DNA of 10,178 bases from an uncultured Flavobacteriales bacterium (GCA_937925455.1 CALEWF010000076.1:1-10178); one strand, 5' to 3'. Counted from the first letter of the stretch, positions 1 to 8,502 are shown. Translations and numbers: made by a program. Notes: generated by a model not told the origin, from the sequence alone.

Positions 1-103
1 TCTAATGACAATTTTGGGATTTAAAAAATGCTTTTACTAATTTACACTTCACTACTGAAACGAATAATTAAAATAATACAGTTGGAGAAGGCAAAAAAAA
101 TAA

Positions 104-129
104 TTGTTACCAATAAATTTTGTATTTTG
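104..129 (+). promoter_or_regulatory. possible promoter of the metalloprotease gene
   Basis: TTG at 104-106 and TATTTTG at 123-129 lie 16 bp apart. This is close to, but not exactly, the Bacteroidota promoter TTG-N17..23-TAnnTTTG. Transcription from here would begin around 135, just upstream of the ATG at 150. That agrees with 150 rather than the in-frame TTG at 120 as the translation start. The surrounding 150 bp is very AT-rich, so a chance match is quite possible. Confidence 0.25.
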
Positions 130-149
130 TAAAATTAAAAGACTTATGT

Positions 150-2189
150 ATGATAAAAAATTATTATTTCTTATCATTTCTATTCATTCTGTTAAATCTT
201 AATTATACCTATTCGCAACAACATTGCGGGACAGACGAAATGGCACTGGAATTATTAAATCAACAGCCGGAATTGCTTACACCATGGAAAAAACAATGGT
301 ATTTTCAGGAACATTTAATTCAAAATTACCAAACTGTTTCCAGAGGAGGTAATCCGTACATTATCCCAGTGGTTGTGCATGTAATTCACCATGATGGGAA
401 TGAAAATATTAGCGATGAACAAATAAAAAATGGCATTCAAATTCTTACACGTAATTACAGAAAGCAAAACCCTGACACTTCTGAAATAGTTGCTCAATTT
501 AAACCTATTGCTGCTGATATGGAAGTGGAATTTCAATTAGCCAAACTAGATCCGAATGGAAATTGCACCAATGGTATTAATCGAATTCGTTCAACACTAA
601 CTACCATAGGTGATCATCAGGTAAAAACACTGATTCATTGGCCAAGAGATCGCTATGTAAACATTTACATTGTTAGAAATGCGGCAGGCCTTGCCGGCCA
701 TGCCCTCATGCCTTTTCAAGCAGATACCATCCCTCAATGGGATGGTATTGTCATTGCTGGAGACTATATGGGAAATATTGGCACATCGAACGATGTACGC
801 TCTGTAGTTTTAAGTCATGAATTCGGTCATTTCTTTAATCTGTTTCATGTATGGGGTGGAAATAATGTTCCAGGATTTTATTATTTACCCGTAGCACAAC
901 CTTCTAATTGTGCAGAAGACGATGGCGTAGATGATACTCCAAACACCATTGGATGGCAAACCTGTAATTTGAATGGAAATTCATGCGATACGATGCTGGA
1001 TAATGTTCAAAACTTTATGGATTATGCCTATTGTGCCCGAATGTTTACCGAAGGGCAAAAACAACGAGTACATGCGGCACTAAACAGTCCTGTGGCACAA
1101 CGAAATAATTTGTGGACAACTCAAAATCTTCTGGAAACAGGTTTAACAGCCAATGTAGGATTATGTAAAGCTGATTTTAAAATAAACCGTCATTTATTCT
1201 GTGTAGGCGAATCCGTTCAGTTTACGGACATGAGTTTGCATGATGTTACCAGCTGGAATTGGAATTTTGGAGATTTATCTACAAGCAATTTACAAAACCC
1301 ACAACATACTTACACTAATCCGGGACGCTATGATGTAACATTATCGGTAAGTGATGGAAGTAACTCGATGAGTAAAACAAAACAAAATGCATTGGTGATT
1401 TTACCTGATACCGGCCAATCATTACCATTTTATGAAGATTTTGAATACCGTAACTCTATTGAGCAAACTGGATTACATCCATTTTCAGAACATGAAATAA
1501 ACTGGACACTTTTCCAGGGTGCAGGCTCAAATGGTAATCAATGTGCAGCCTTGTTTTGTAATGATGATACACTTTCTTATCAATATGCATTTTATACCCC
1601 AGCCTTGGATTTACGCAATGTACAACAACCGGTTTTTACATTCAAATATGCATTTGCACGAAATCATACTTCTAATAAAGACAACTTAAAAGTTAAAATC
1701 AGTAAAGATTGCGGCCAGTTTTGGACAACTCGATTAAGCATAACAGACACCTTAGCCTCAGCACCTGAAACAGAAACAAATTTTATTCCGCAAAATAATC
1801 AATGGAAAAAAGTTAGAATCTCCAATATACCTCCATCATTTTTCACTAAAAATGTAGTTTTTAAAATTGAATTTACTTCATCGGGAGGAAATAACTTTTT
1901 CGTAGATGAAATTAACATGTATGACGAAGCAACCATAGGCATAGAAGAAAACACATGGAACGAATCATGGAGCATATTTCCCAACCCAACCTTTGACAAT
2001 ATTTTCATCCACGCATCCAGTATCATCGAATCTTGGAAGCTTATCACACTATCAGGAAGAGTGTTGATGAGGGGAAACACATACAATAATCAAATTCAAT
2101 TATCACTTGCTGAAATACCTTCCGGAATTTACCTGGTAGGCATTCAAACCATGGAAGGGATGAGTTGGAAAAAAATAATTAAAAGGTAA
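150..2189 (+). CDS. secreted M43-family zinc metalloprotease with PKD domain and T9SS sorting domain
   Basis: This 679-residue protein is probably an exported zinc endopeptidase. The frame is open from a TTG at 120, but the ATG at 150 puts a clean signal peptide at the N-terminus (basic start, hydrophobic core, likely cut after residue 22, ...TYS|QQ), so 150 is chosen. A CGTDE motif follows directly, as is common in Bacteroidota M43 proteins; its Cys could act as a latency switch (inference). The zinc motif HEFGHFFNLFH is at residues 223-233, with an NFMDY Met-turn at 288-292, as in pappalysin/cytophagalysin-type M43 enzymes. A PKD domain covers about 341-418 (NWNFGD...HTYTNPGRYDVTL). A jelly-roll-like region follows at about 425-600 (FYEDFE start, FFVDEI end). 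The last 70 or so residues (from SIFPNPT to KKIIKR) form a type A Por sorting domain, predicting export by T9SS and anchoring or release at the surface. No catalytic residue is missing. Substrate unknown. Confidence 0.93.
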   Translation: MIKNYYFLSFLFILLNLNYTYSQQHCGTDEMALELLNQQPELLTPWKKQWYFQEHLIQNYQTVSRGGNPYIIPVVVHVIHHDGNENISDEQIKNGIQILTRNYRKQNPDTSEIVAQFKPIAADMEVEFQLAKLDPNGNCTNGINRIRSTLTTIGDHQVKTLIHWPRDRYVNIYIVRNAAGLAGHALMPFQADTIPQWDGIVIAGDYMGNIGTSNDVRSVVLSHEFGHFFNLFHVWGGNNVPGFYYLPVAQPSNCAEDDGVDDTPNTIGWQTCNLNGNSCDTMLDNVQNFMDYAYCARMFTEGQKQRVHAALNSPVAQRNNLWTTQNLLETGLTANVGLCKADFKINRHLFCVGESVQFTDMSLHDVTSWNWNFGDLSTSNLQNPQHTYTNPGRYDVTLSVSDGSNSMSKTKQNALVILPDTGQSLPFYEDFEYRNSIEQTGLHPFSEHEINWTLFQGAGSNGNQCAALFCNDDTLSYQYAFYTPALDLRNVQQPVFTFKYAFARNHTSNKDNLKVKISKDCGQFWTTRLSITDTLASAPETETNFIPQNNQWKKVRISNIPPSFFTKNVVFKIEFTSSGGNNFFVDEINMYDEATIGIEENTWNESWSIFPNPTFDNIFIHASSIIESWKLITLSGRVLMRGNTYNNQIQLSLAEIPSGIYLVGIQTMEGMSWKKIIKR

Positions 2190-2212
2190 AAGCCTCAATT
2201 AAATAACTACTG

Positions 2213-3826
2213 ATGTTGCTTGATAATATATGGATGTTGCTTGCCGGACTTGCTTTTTTCCTTTACGGAATGAGGCAAATGGAAGAATCATTAAAAAATT
2301 TAGCAGGCCGTTCATTTAAAAAATTCTTACGAAAAAACACGAAGCATCCCATACAAGGAGTACTGGCTGGTGCGGGAATTACTGCAATTCTACAAAGTAG
2401 TTCAATGGTTACCTTGCTGGTAATGTCATTTGCTGGTGCAGGAATTATAGGTTTGGAAAACGGATTCGGCATGATCATGGGAGCTAATCTGGGCACTACA
2501 ATGACCGGTTGGATTGTATCGTTAATAGGCTTCAAATTAAACATAGAAAACTACGTTTTACCTCTAACAGCAATTAGCGGAATAGTTTATTCATTCAGTA
2601 AAAATGAAAGGCTATCTGGTATTAGTAAAATATTTTTTGGATTCAGCCTTATGTTTCTTGGCTTAGGTTATATGAAAAATAGCTTTTCAGATGTAGCTAG
2701 TACTATTGATTTAAACTATTTAAAAAATCAACCTTATGTGTTATATCTATTGTTTGGATTTTTTTTATCCGCCATTATTCAATCCAGTTCTGCCTCGATG
2801 ATGATTTTTTTATCTTCCTTATCTGCAGGAATTATTACACTAAATCATGCTGCCTATATGGTAATAGGTGCTGATATTGGCACTACAATTACGGCTATTA
2901 TTGGATCAATTGGTGGTAATTCTGTAAAAAAACAAGTGGGATTATCTCATTTCTTTTTCAATTTGATAACAGCAATTATTGCAGTGTTGTTAGTGAAATA
3001 TTATTTATTATTAATCATATCCGTATTGAATATAAAAGATGAGCTAATTGCCACCGTTTTGTATCATTCTCTTTTTAATATAACAGGAATTATAACTTTT
3101 ACTCCTTTTGTAAAACCATTTACTCGTTTTATTAAAAATATAACTCCTGAAAAAGAAAAAACATTCTCCAAATACATATCTAAGGTAAATACTCAAGATA
3201 AACAAGAATCGTTAGAAGCTATTTTAAAAGAATCCATTTTATTCCTGCATCAGACCATACGATTAAATACATTTTTTTTTAACAATGAAAATAAGTCAAG
3301 AGCTGAAGGGCTGAGAAAATATTATGATTTAAAAAAATATGAAGGAGAGGTATCTAAATTTTATCTTAAGCTTCAAAAAGAAGACTTATTAGAAGATGAA
3401 TCTTCCAAACTAAATTTTCTAATAGCTGTTTTTAGAAACGCTACATTAAGTGTAAAAGACATCAAAGATATTGCTCACAATCTGGACGAATTAGAAAAAA
3501 GTGGGAATGATAATAAATACAGGCTCTTTAATCTAATTCAAAATGAACAGCTACAATTATACAAAAGTATTACCGAATGCATAGATAATTATCAAACCAT
3601 TCGGTTAAGTGATATTGAGAATATCAACAAACAAATAGAACAATCTCATTTTAATGAAAACCGCATCATGCATAATAGTGAACTCAGCTTATCAAATGAA
3701 TTACCTACTTTGTTTAATATTATACGCGAAATAAATAATTCCAACGAATCTATCCTTCGATCACTAAGGTATTTAGTTCAAGCAATAAATGGAAAACTGA
3801 AAACAGAAGAACCAAATAATGAATAG
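2213..3826 (+). CDS. Na/Pi-cotransporter family protein with C-terminal PhoU-like domain
   Basis: An inner-membrane protein of 537 residues that probably moves inorganic phosphate with sodium. The membrane part (about residues 1-300) shows the internal duplication of the Na_Pi_cotrans family. The first half has QSSS at 61-64 and GANLGTT at 90-96; the second has QSSS at 190-193 and GADIGTT at 219-225. Both QSSS signatures, which line the transport path in SLC34/NptA relatives, are intact. From about 320 to the end the chain is charged and helical, resembling the PhoU-like tail of many bacterial family members. The ATG at 2213 is 23 bp after the metalloprotease stop and no separate promoter box is visible, so co-transcription is possible, though a functional link is not obvious. 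Runs of 8 T (2759-2766) and 9 T (3272-3280) fall in Phe codons. Some relatives carry other anions, so the exact substrate is inferred from family. Confidence 0.9.
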   Translation: MLLDNIWMLLAGLAFFLYGMRQMEESLKNLAGRSFKKFLRKNTKHPIQGVLAGAGITAILQSSSMVTLLVMSFAGAGIIGLENGFGMIMGANLGTTMTGWIVSLIGFKLNIENYVLPLTAISGIVYSFSKNERLSGISKIFFGFSLMFLGLGYMKNSFSDVASTIDLNYLKNQPYVLYLLFGFFLSAIIQSSSASMMIFLSSLSAGIITLNHAAYMVIGADIGTTITAIIGSIGGNSVKKQVGLSHFFFNLITAIIAVLLVKYYLLLIISVLNIKDELIATVLYHSLFNITGIITFTPFVKPFTRFIKNITPEKEKTFSKYISKVNTQDKQESLEAILKESILFLHQTIRLNTFFFNNENKSRAEGLRKYYDLKKYEGEVSKFYLKLQKEDLLEDESSKLNFLIAVFRNATLSVKDIKDIAHNLDELEKSGNDNKYRLFNLIQNEQLQLYKSITECIDNYQTIRLSDIENINKQIEQSHFNENRIMHNSELSLSNELPTLFNIIREINNSNESILRSLRYLVQAINGKLKTEEPNNE

Positions 3827-3835
3827 CAATTAAAT

Positions 3836-5272
3836 TTATTTTTGATTAGAAAATAAAGAAATTACCCCCCTTAAATTCAGTACTCCAAATAACAAAAGCA
3901 GCATCAAAAATAAACCAATCATAAGTAGCATATCTAAAACAATTGGTAATTGTTGAATACTTAAAAAGTATGCGCCGGCTACTAATAAAACAAATAAACC
4001 TGAAAAACGAACTATCCATTTTTTAATAAAATTGAACTTTAATCGTCTGATAACAAAAAGCATTAAAAGTAAAGCAGAAACGGATTGAGTAAGTATGGCA
4101 ACATAAGCAGAAGCCAAAGCACCATAAACAGGAATTAAAAGTATATTTAATAAAACATTTATGAATGCACAAATCAAAGCAATTTTTACTAAAAATCTAA
4201 TTCTTCCGGCTGCTGTTATATAACTACCCGCTATGATTGATAAAACATAAGGAATAGTAACAAACATTAAAATAGATAGTACTTTAGCTGTTTCAGAAAC
4301 ATGTTCTTTATAAAGCAAATCAGACAATTTTTCATTAAAAAAAACAGTAAATACGGATAAGAAAAAAGCCGATGATAATAATAATCGTAGTGTCCATCCA
4401 AAAATTTCATTTACTGCCTCTCCGGTTTTAATTGATCTGGAAAAATAAGGTAATAAAACACCGGTAGCAATTATCGCAAACTGAGAGTATGCATCAAACA
4501 AACGATATGCAGCTGCATAAATTCCTGCCTCTGTTGAATCTTTCAATAAATAATTCAATAATATAACGTCTGATTTTAAATACACCCCCATTACTAATAC
4601 TAATAAAGCAAAAGGTAAACTTTGTCGAAGTATGGAATAATAAAATTTCCAATTATAGGTTAACTTAAACATACCGGCTATTTTAATATTCGCCAGAGAA
4701 GCAATAATCATGGTCATAAAAGAAGACACTAATTGCAATCTTGCAAATAATAAAATATCCATTTTAAACCGGGTTAAATCCATCAGCACAATTCCACAAA
4801 GCATTATCAGTAACAAACGATCAGCAACAGACAATAAAGCATCCCATCCAAACTTAAGCAATGCATTTAAATTACTTCTTAGATATAAAGTAAAAGAATT
4901 AAATATCTGGGCGATTGCTAATAAAAATAATATATGTATAGCTTGAGAATCGAGATTTAAAAAATATGCTACCGGCAATAAGATAAATAGATAAACTAAT
5001 CCAAGTAAAAACTTAAGAACAGTTAATCCTCCCAAATGCTTTCTTAATAACTGACTATGTTGAGCTATATTTCTGTTGTTAAAATTGGTTATTCCTAAAT
5101 CAAGAATAATTAAGAAAAGTATGGTAACATTATACAAAGAATAATATAGCCCATAAGAAGTATTTCCCACAACCCGTTGTACCCCCAATTCTACACCAAG
5201 TATCCATAAGGACTTAATTAACAAATTAAGTAACACCGAAATTGAAATGCCTTTAACAATCAATTTATTCAT
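3836..5272 (-). CDS. polysaccharide flippase (Wzx-like, MOP superfamily)
   Basis: This 478-residue protein is almost entirely membrane-embedded, with about 14 hydrophobic segments from residue 10 onward. It has the composition and N-terminal pattern (VGNTSYGLYYSLYN, LDLGITNFNNR) of the RfbX/Wzx oligosaccharide flippases. These turn lipid-linked sugar units from the cytoplasmic to the periplasmic face of the inner membrane. The middle section (KSDVILLNYLLKDSTEAGIY, then AAYRLFDA) and a helical C-terminal half match the two-lobed MOP fold. The ATG at 5272-5270 overlaps the TGA of the upstream ligase-like gene (5271-5269) in an ATGA junction, so translation is likely coupled. The stop lies 9 bp from the stop of the convergent phosphate transporter, leaving no room for a dedicated terminator. 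The cargo glycan cannot be told from sequence. Confidence 0.87.
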   Translation of the reverse strand: MNKLIVKGISISVLLNLLIKSLWILGVELGVQRVVGNTSYGLYYSLYNVTILFLIILDLGITNFNNRNIAQHSQLLRKHLGGLTVLKFLLGLVYLFILLPVAYFLNLDSQAIHILFLLAIAQIFNSFTLYLRSNLNALLKFGWDALLSVADRLLLIMLCGIVLMDLTRFKMDILLFARLQLVSSFMTMIIASLANIKIAGMFKLTYNWKFYYSILRQSLPFALLVLVMGVYLKSDVILLNYLLKDSTEAGIYAAAYRLFDAYSQFAIIATGVLLPYFSRSIKTGEAVNEIFGWTLRLLLSSAFFLSVFTVFFNEKLSDLLYKEHVSETAKVLSILMFVTIPYVLSIIAGSYITAAGRIRFLVKIALICAFINVLLNILLIPVYGALASAYVAILTQSVSALLLMLFVIRRLKFNFIKKWIVRFSGLFVLLVAGAYFLSIQQLPIVLDMLLMIGLFLMLLLLFGVLNLRGVISLFSNQK

Positions 5273-6834
5273 ACATTCTTTCGTTTGTAAGAAAAAGAAA
5301 GTAGAAAAAGTGAAAATAGAAATGCTACTTGCGTTGCACCTGCCTGGGTTGTAAGCGTATCTTCATCCAACATAGCTAACATAACAATAGCCCAGTATAT
5401 TGTAAACAAATATCCCTGATAGATAAACACTGGGTATGCAAATAAAATAATAAACATTATGGCTAACGGTATTCCTAATGCTAATGCTGTGAACAAATAT
5501 TGATTATGAGGATTCATCCAATACACAGGATGTAGCAACGTATGACTATCTGCATACGATTGATACATGGTATTTAAAACATCACCGGTACCAACGCCTA
5601 TACAAGGTTCCTTTCGAATATTTTTGATGGTATGTTTCCATATTTCTAATCTTGCACTAATTGATTTTCCGGATGCGTCACCCGTTCGTTGATAATAATC
5701 CAACTCTTTTATAACTTCATAAATTCGTGTACGAATTGAAAATGGATTCATAAAATTTACATTACCAACACCCTGTTCAATAGCTTTTATTTCTTTATCT
5801 GTTAATTTATTAACACCATCGGCGTCTTTTCGTAATCCTTTAGATGCTAAAAAATGAATTAATGTTTCGCGAATTAAAAAACCATTAGCTGTTAATCCAT
5901 CAAAATCAACTTTACTTCGTTTATTCCATGCTTGCTTCAGCTCATACCAACTAATGTTAATCCACACATGGTATCCATTTTCCTTTTCCCATCGCGTTGT
6001 ATCATGTTTGTAAATACTACCATATCGTGTAGATAATGGAAGATTAGATAAATCTCCATCTTTTACAGAATGATACCGATGATATTCATTTAAAATTAAT
6101 TTGGAAATTGCAAAAACTCCCAATACCAATCCTATGATGATAGAATAAACAGCATATTTTCCACTCTTAACAAACAAACAATAAAGCAAATGAACAGTAA
6201 TTATTATTATTAATACAAAGAAGCCTGTAAGCGATTTAAGCATAAACAAATAAATTAACATGCCCATGGCAATAACAAGGTATATCCATGAAGGCAACCA
6301 CCGGTACGAATCTCCTTTTTTAGAAAATAAATAGATGGAAAGAAAAAAACCCATTACTAACAACATGGAAAAACGAACATTAGAAATAAATGGGGAAAGC
6401 TTTCTAAAATCATTCATAGTTCCCGATGGCATTATCCAATACAGCCATACTCCAATTCCCATACATACCCATAAAGACCCCAAAAGGGTATGTATAACCC
6501 ATGATTTTTGAGCATTAGATATTGCAGGCATAGTAACCAACATTACCGGAACTATAAACAACGGCAGAAAAATTTTCAAAATATGCCACCCTTCAACCAT
6601 ATCTTCCGTATGAATCATCCCAACAAGAAAAAGAACAAAAATGACAGGCAACCCCCAAATACCCGATTTATTCATCAAGCGTGTAAACTTCAATTTCCAG
6701 TTTCCATATAAAAACCAAGCAGCAGCCATTCCAAACTGTCCCCAACTCATCAATGAATTAGATGAAGGAAGCCCAGCTGTTAAAAGCAGCACAGAGAGAA
6801 AAAATAAAGTATCTGGCCGGAAAATTTGAAACAA
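5269..6834 (-). CDS. O-antigen ligase / polymerase family membrane protein (WaaL/Wzy-like)
   Basis: A polytopic inner-membrane protein of 521 residues with about 10-12 hydrophobic segments. In this family such proteins either join O-antigen to lipid A-core (WaaL) or polymerise repeat units (Wzy); sequence alone does not decide. Family marks are SNVRFSMLLV (151-160), GVGTGD (413-418), NPHNQYL (441-447) and EDTLTTQAGATQVAF (491-505). An unusually large soluble loop, about residues 246-410, sits between hydrophobic segments, probably on the periplasmic side, where family catalytic loops lie. The start is TTG at 6834: no in-frame ATG lies between it and an upstream stop, and the next Met (residue 29) would remove part of the first membrane helix, which has the GLPSSNSLMS pattern common in Bacteroidota homologues. 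It is the first gene of a two-gene unit with the flippase. No clear promoter box was found upstream. Confidence 0.85.
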   Translation of the reverse strand: MFQIFRPDTLFFLSVLLLTAGLPSSNSLMSWGQFGMAAAWFLYGNWKLKFTRLMNKSGIWGLPVIFVLFLVGMIHTEDMVEGWHILKIFLPLFIVPVMLVTMPAISNAQKSWVIHTLLGSLWVCMGIGVWLYWIMPSGTMNDFRKLSPFISNVRFSMLLVMGFFLSIYLFSKKGDSYRWLPSWIYLVIAMGMLIYLFMLKSLTGFFVLIIIITVHLLYCLFVKSGKYAVYSIIIGLVLGVFAISKLILNEYHRYHSVKDGDLSNLPLSTRYGSIYKHDTTRWEKENGYHVWINISWYELKQAWNKRSKVDFDGLTANGFLIRETLIHFLASKGLRKDADGVNKLTDKEIKAIEQGVGNVNFMNPFSIRTRIYEVIKELDYYQRTGDASGKSISARLEIWKHTIKNIRKEPCIGVGTGDVLNTMYQSYADSHTLLHPVYWMNPHNQYLFTALALGIPLAIMFIILFAYPVFIYQGYLFTIYWAIVMLAMLDEDTLTTQAGATQVAFLFSLFLLSFSYKRKNV

Positions 6835-6889
6835 GTTGTTATTTAAATTTTAGTTGAATGATGTTCAATGGATAAAAATACAATTCAGG

Positions 6890-6921
6890 TTGCAAATTCA
6901 TGTAAACTTATGATAGTTTTG
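6890..6921 (+). promoter_or_regulatory. Bacteroidota-type promoter of the glycosyltransferase gene
   Basis: TTG at 6890-6892 and TAgtTTTG at 6914-6921 are separated by 21 bp. Both boxes match the Bacteroidota housekeeping consensus TTG-N17..23-TAnnTTTG exactly. Transcription would begin around 6927, after both upstream in-frame ATGs (6868 and 6910) and about 15 bp before the TTG codon at 6943. This promoter therefore decides the translation start of the gene. Confidence 0.6.
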
Positions 6922-6942
6922 CTATTCATTTGTAAATATCCT

Positions 6943-8073
6943 TTGAAAATTGCTGTAAATACTCGTTTGCTCATACCCGGCAGATTGGAAGGACTGGGTA
7001 CATTTACACATCAGGTATTAAAACAATTGGTTTCTGATCACCCTAACGATGAGTTTATCTTCATTTTCGACCGCAAATGGAGCGATGAATTTATTTACAG
7101 TCCCAATATTACACCGATTTATGCTGGACCACAGGCCAGGCATCCTTTTCTTTACTATATTTGGTTTGAATATACAATCACACATCTTTTAAAAAAATAC
7201 AAGCCCGATATATTTCTCTCTCCCGATGGATATCTTTCATTACGAACAGATATTCCTCAAGTGCCAGTAATTCATGATTTGAATTTTGAACATTTCCCTC
7301 ACTTTTTTGACCCCTTTCACCGGTGGCATTACCGAACATTCTTTCCACGCTATTGTAAAAAAGCAAAAAAAATTGCTACTGTTTCTGAATTTTCAAAACA
7401 AGACATTGCCAATCTATACCACATAGCTCCGGAGAAAATTGATGTAATATACAACGGTGTAGATAACTTGTATCAACCCGCCAATCCATTAGCCATTGAG
7501 CGTTTTAAACAACAAACCACTAATGGACAAGACTATTTTGCTTTTGTTGGCGGATTGTATTTAAGAAAAAATCTATCCAATATTTTGAAAGGATTTGAAG
7601 ACTTTAAGAAAAGAACCGGCTCTCCGGTAAAATTTGTATTGGCAGGCAAGAGCTATAAAGAAACACAACCATTGTTTGAACTACATAAAACACTAGAAAG
7701 CAAAGACGACATCATTTTTTTAGGAAGAGTGGAACCCCGCGAACAAATACCGATAATTCTTAGTGGGGCGATCTCATTAGTATATGTTAGCTTTTTTGAG
7801 GGGTTTGGATTACCTATTGCAGAAGCTATGCAGTGTGGCACTCCGGTGATTACCGGAAATGTAACTGCCATGCCTGAAATAGCCGGCGATGCCGCAATTT
7901 TAGCCAATCCCAATAGTATAGAAAGCATTTCGTTGGCCATGGAACAAATTGCTAACTCAGAAAAATTACGAAATGAATTAAGGCAAAAAGGTTTTGAACA
8001 GATAAAAAAATTTAGCTGGAAAAAAACTGCTGAAAGGCTTTGGAACACAATAGAAACTGCAGGAGAAAAGTAA
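6943..8073 (+). CDS. GT4-family glycosyltransferase (GT-B fold)
   Basis: A cytoplasmic or membrane-associated retaining glycosyltransferase, 376 residues from the chosen start. It probably adds a nucleotide-sugar-derived residue to a growing surface glycan. The N-terminal acceptor domain begins with KIAVNTRLLIPGRLEGLG, a glycine-rich first strand-loop typical of the family. A conserved VIHDLNFEHFP stretch and TVSEFSKQDI follow. The C-terminal donor domain has the FVGGLYLRKN and IFLGRV strands and the EGFGLPIAEAMQCGTPVI signature with its E-x7-E pair (residues 286 and 294). The frame is open back to an ATG at 6868, but the extra 25 residues are not family-like. TTG 6943 places the first beta-strand at the N-terminus, and a promoter lies inside the longer frame at 6890-6921, so 6943 is preferred. 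The gene is divergent from the ligase/flippase unit, which suggests a shared role in surface polysaccharide synthesis. Sugar specificity unknown. Confidence 0.88.
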   Translation: MKIAVNTRLLIPGRLEGLGTFTHQVLKQLVSDHPNDEFIFIFDRKWSDEFIYSPNITPIYAGPQARHPFLYYIWFEYTITHLLKKYKPDIFLSPDGYLSLRTDIPQVPVIHDLNFEHFPHFFDPFHRWHYRTFFPRYCKKAKKIATVSEFSKQDIANLYHIAPEKIDVIYNGVDNLYQPANPLAIERFKQQTTNGQDYFAFVGGLYLRKNLSNILKGFEDFKKRTGSPVKFVLAGKSYKETQPLFELHKTLESKDDIIFLGRVEPREQIPIILSGAISLVYVSFFEGFGLPIAEAMQCGTPVITGNVTAMPEIAGDAAILANPNSIESISLAMEQIANSEKLRNELRQKGFEQIKKFSWKKTAERLWNTIETAGEK

Positions 8074-8080
8074 CTCGTTT

Positions 8081-8108
8081 TTGAAATTGTTGGTTTTTCA
8101 TAACTTTG
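8081..8108 (+). promoter_or_regulatory. promoter of tRNA-Pro
   Basis: TTG at 8081-8083 and TAacTTTG at 8101-8108 are 17 bp apart and match the Bacteroidota consensus. The -7 box ends 10 bp before the mature tRNA 5' end, so transcription would begin only a few bases upstream of the tRNA. The site lies in the 45 bp between the glycosyltransferase stop and the tRNA. Confidence 0.65.
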
Positions 8109-8118
8109 CGTCCTCATT

Positions 8119-8193
8119 CGGGGTGTAGCGCAGCCCGGTTAGCGCGCCACGTTCGGGACGTGGAGGTCGGTGGTTCGAATCCACTCACCCCGA
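8119..8193 (+). tRNA. tRNA-Pro (anticodon CGG)
   Basis: The 75-nt sequence folds as a full cloverleaf. The acceptor stem CGGGGTG (8119-8125) pairs with CACCCCG (8186-8192). The D arm is GCGC/GCGC (8128-8131, 8142-8145). The anticodon stem CCACG/CGTGG (8147-8151, 8159-8163) carries the loop TTCGGGA, giving anticodon CGG at 8154-8156. The T arm has the standard TTCGAAT loop. G at the base after the anticodon fits tRNA-Pro. The discriminator base is A at 8193 and the following bases are CAA, so CCA is not encoded and must be added enzymatically. It reads CCG codons. Confidence 0.96.
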
Positions 8194-8324
8194 CAATTTA
8201 TTTTCAGCTCTTTAAATTAGTCTTTCTATTTGAATTCACTGCTCACTATTGTCCGAGATAAAATTTAATTCCCCATGTTTCAATAGAAATTTTTATTATC
8301 AGGCTGCCTATGGGGCTGTTCGTT

Positions 8325-8445
8325 CCAAGTCCTCGGGGCTCCGCCACACATGGCATCGGGGTAGCGGTGTCTTCGTGCCCTCAGCCCCGCTACCCCGTGC
8401 CCTGTGGGCTTCGCCCCTCCGGGCTTTACACTTCCATCCCCGGCA
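8325..8445. repeat. GC-rich palindromic element, probably a dispersed repeat
   Basis: Between 8331 and 8430, 70 of 100 bases are G or C, while the flanking genes are far more AT-rich. The core is a perfect 11-bp inverted repeat, CGGGGTAGCGG (8357-8367) with CCGCTACCCCG (8387-8397), around a 19-nt loop. The stem can be extended by GGC (8352-8354) with GCC (8399-8401) across a small internal loop. Two near-identical 10-mers, GGGCTCCGCC (8336-8345) and GGGCTTCGCC (8406-8415), flank the stem. There is no T-tract, so it is not a standard terminator. It resembles GC-rich intergenic repeats of Bacteroidota genomes, which is recollection rather than a search result. The outer limits are approximate. 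Confidence 0.5.
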
Positions 8446-8502
8446 GATTTGACGATGAGTTGATTTGAAAATGTATTAATTGCATTGTATTTACAATTCG
8501 TA

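Noticed and set aside
1..40. Possible tail of an upstream gene
   Set aside because: Two plus-strand frames stop within the first 40 bases, but 7-12 residues are too few to identify anything.
2759..3280. T-runs of 8 and 9 in the phosphate transporter as phase-variation tracts
   Set aside because: They encode Phe-rich segments in an intact frame and runs of this size are expected in AT-rich DNA; there is no sign of a frameshift.
8357..8397. GC-rich hairpin as terminator of the tRNA transcript
   Set aside because: It lies more than 160 bp after the tRNA and has no following T-tract.
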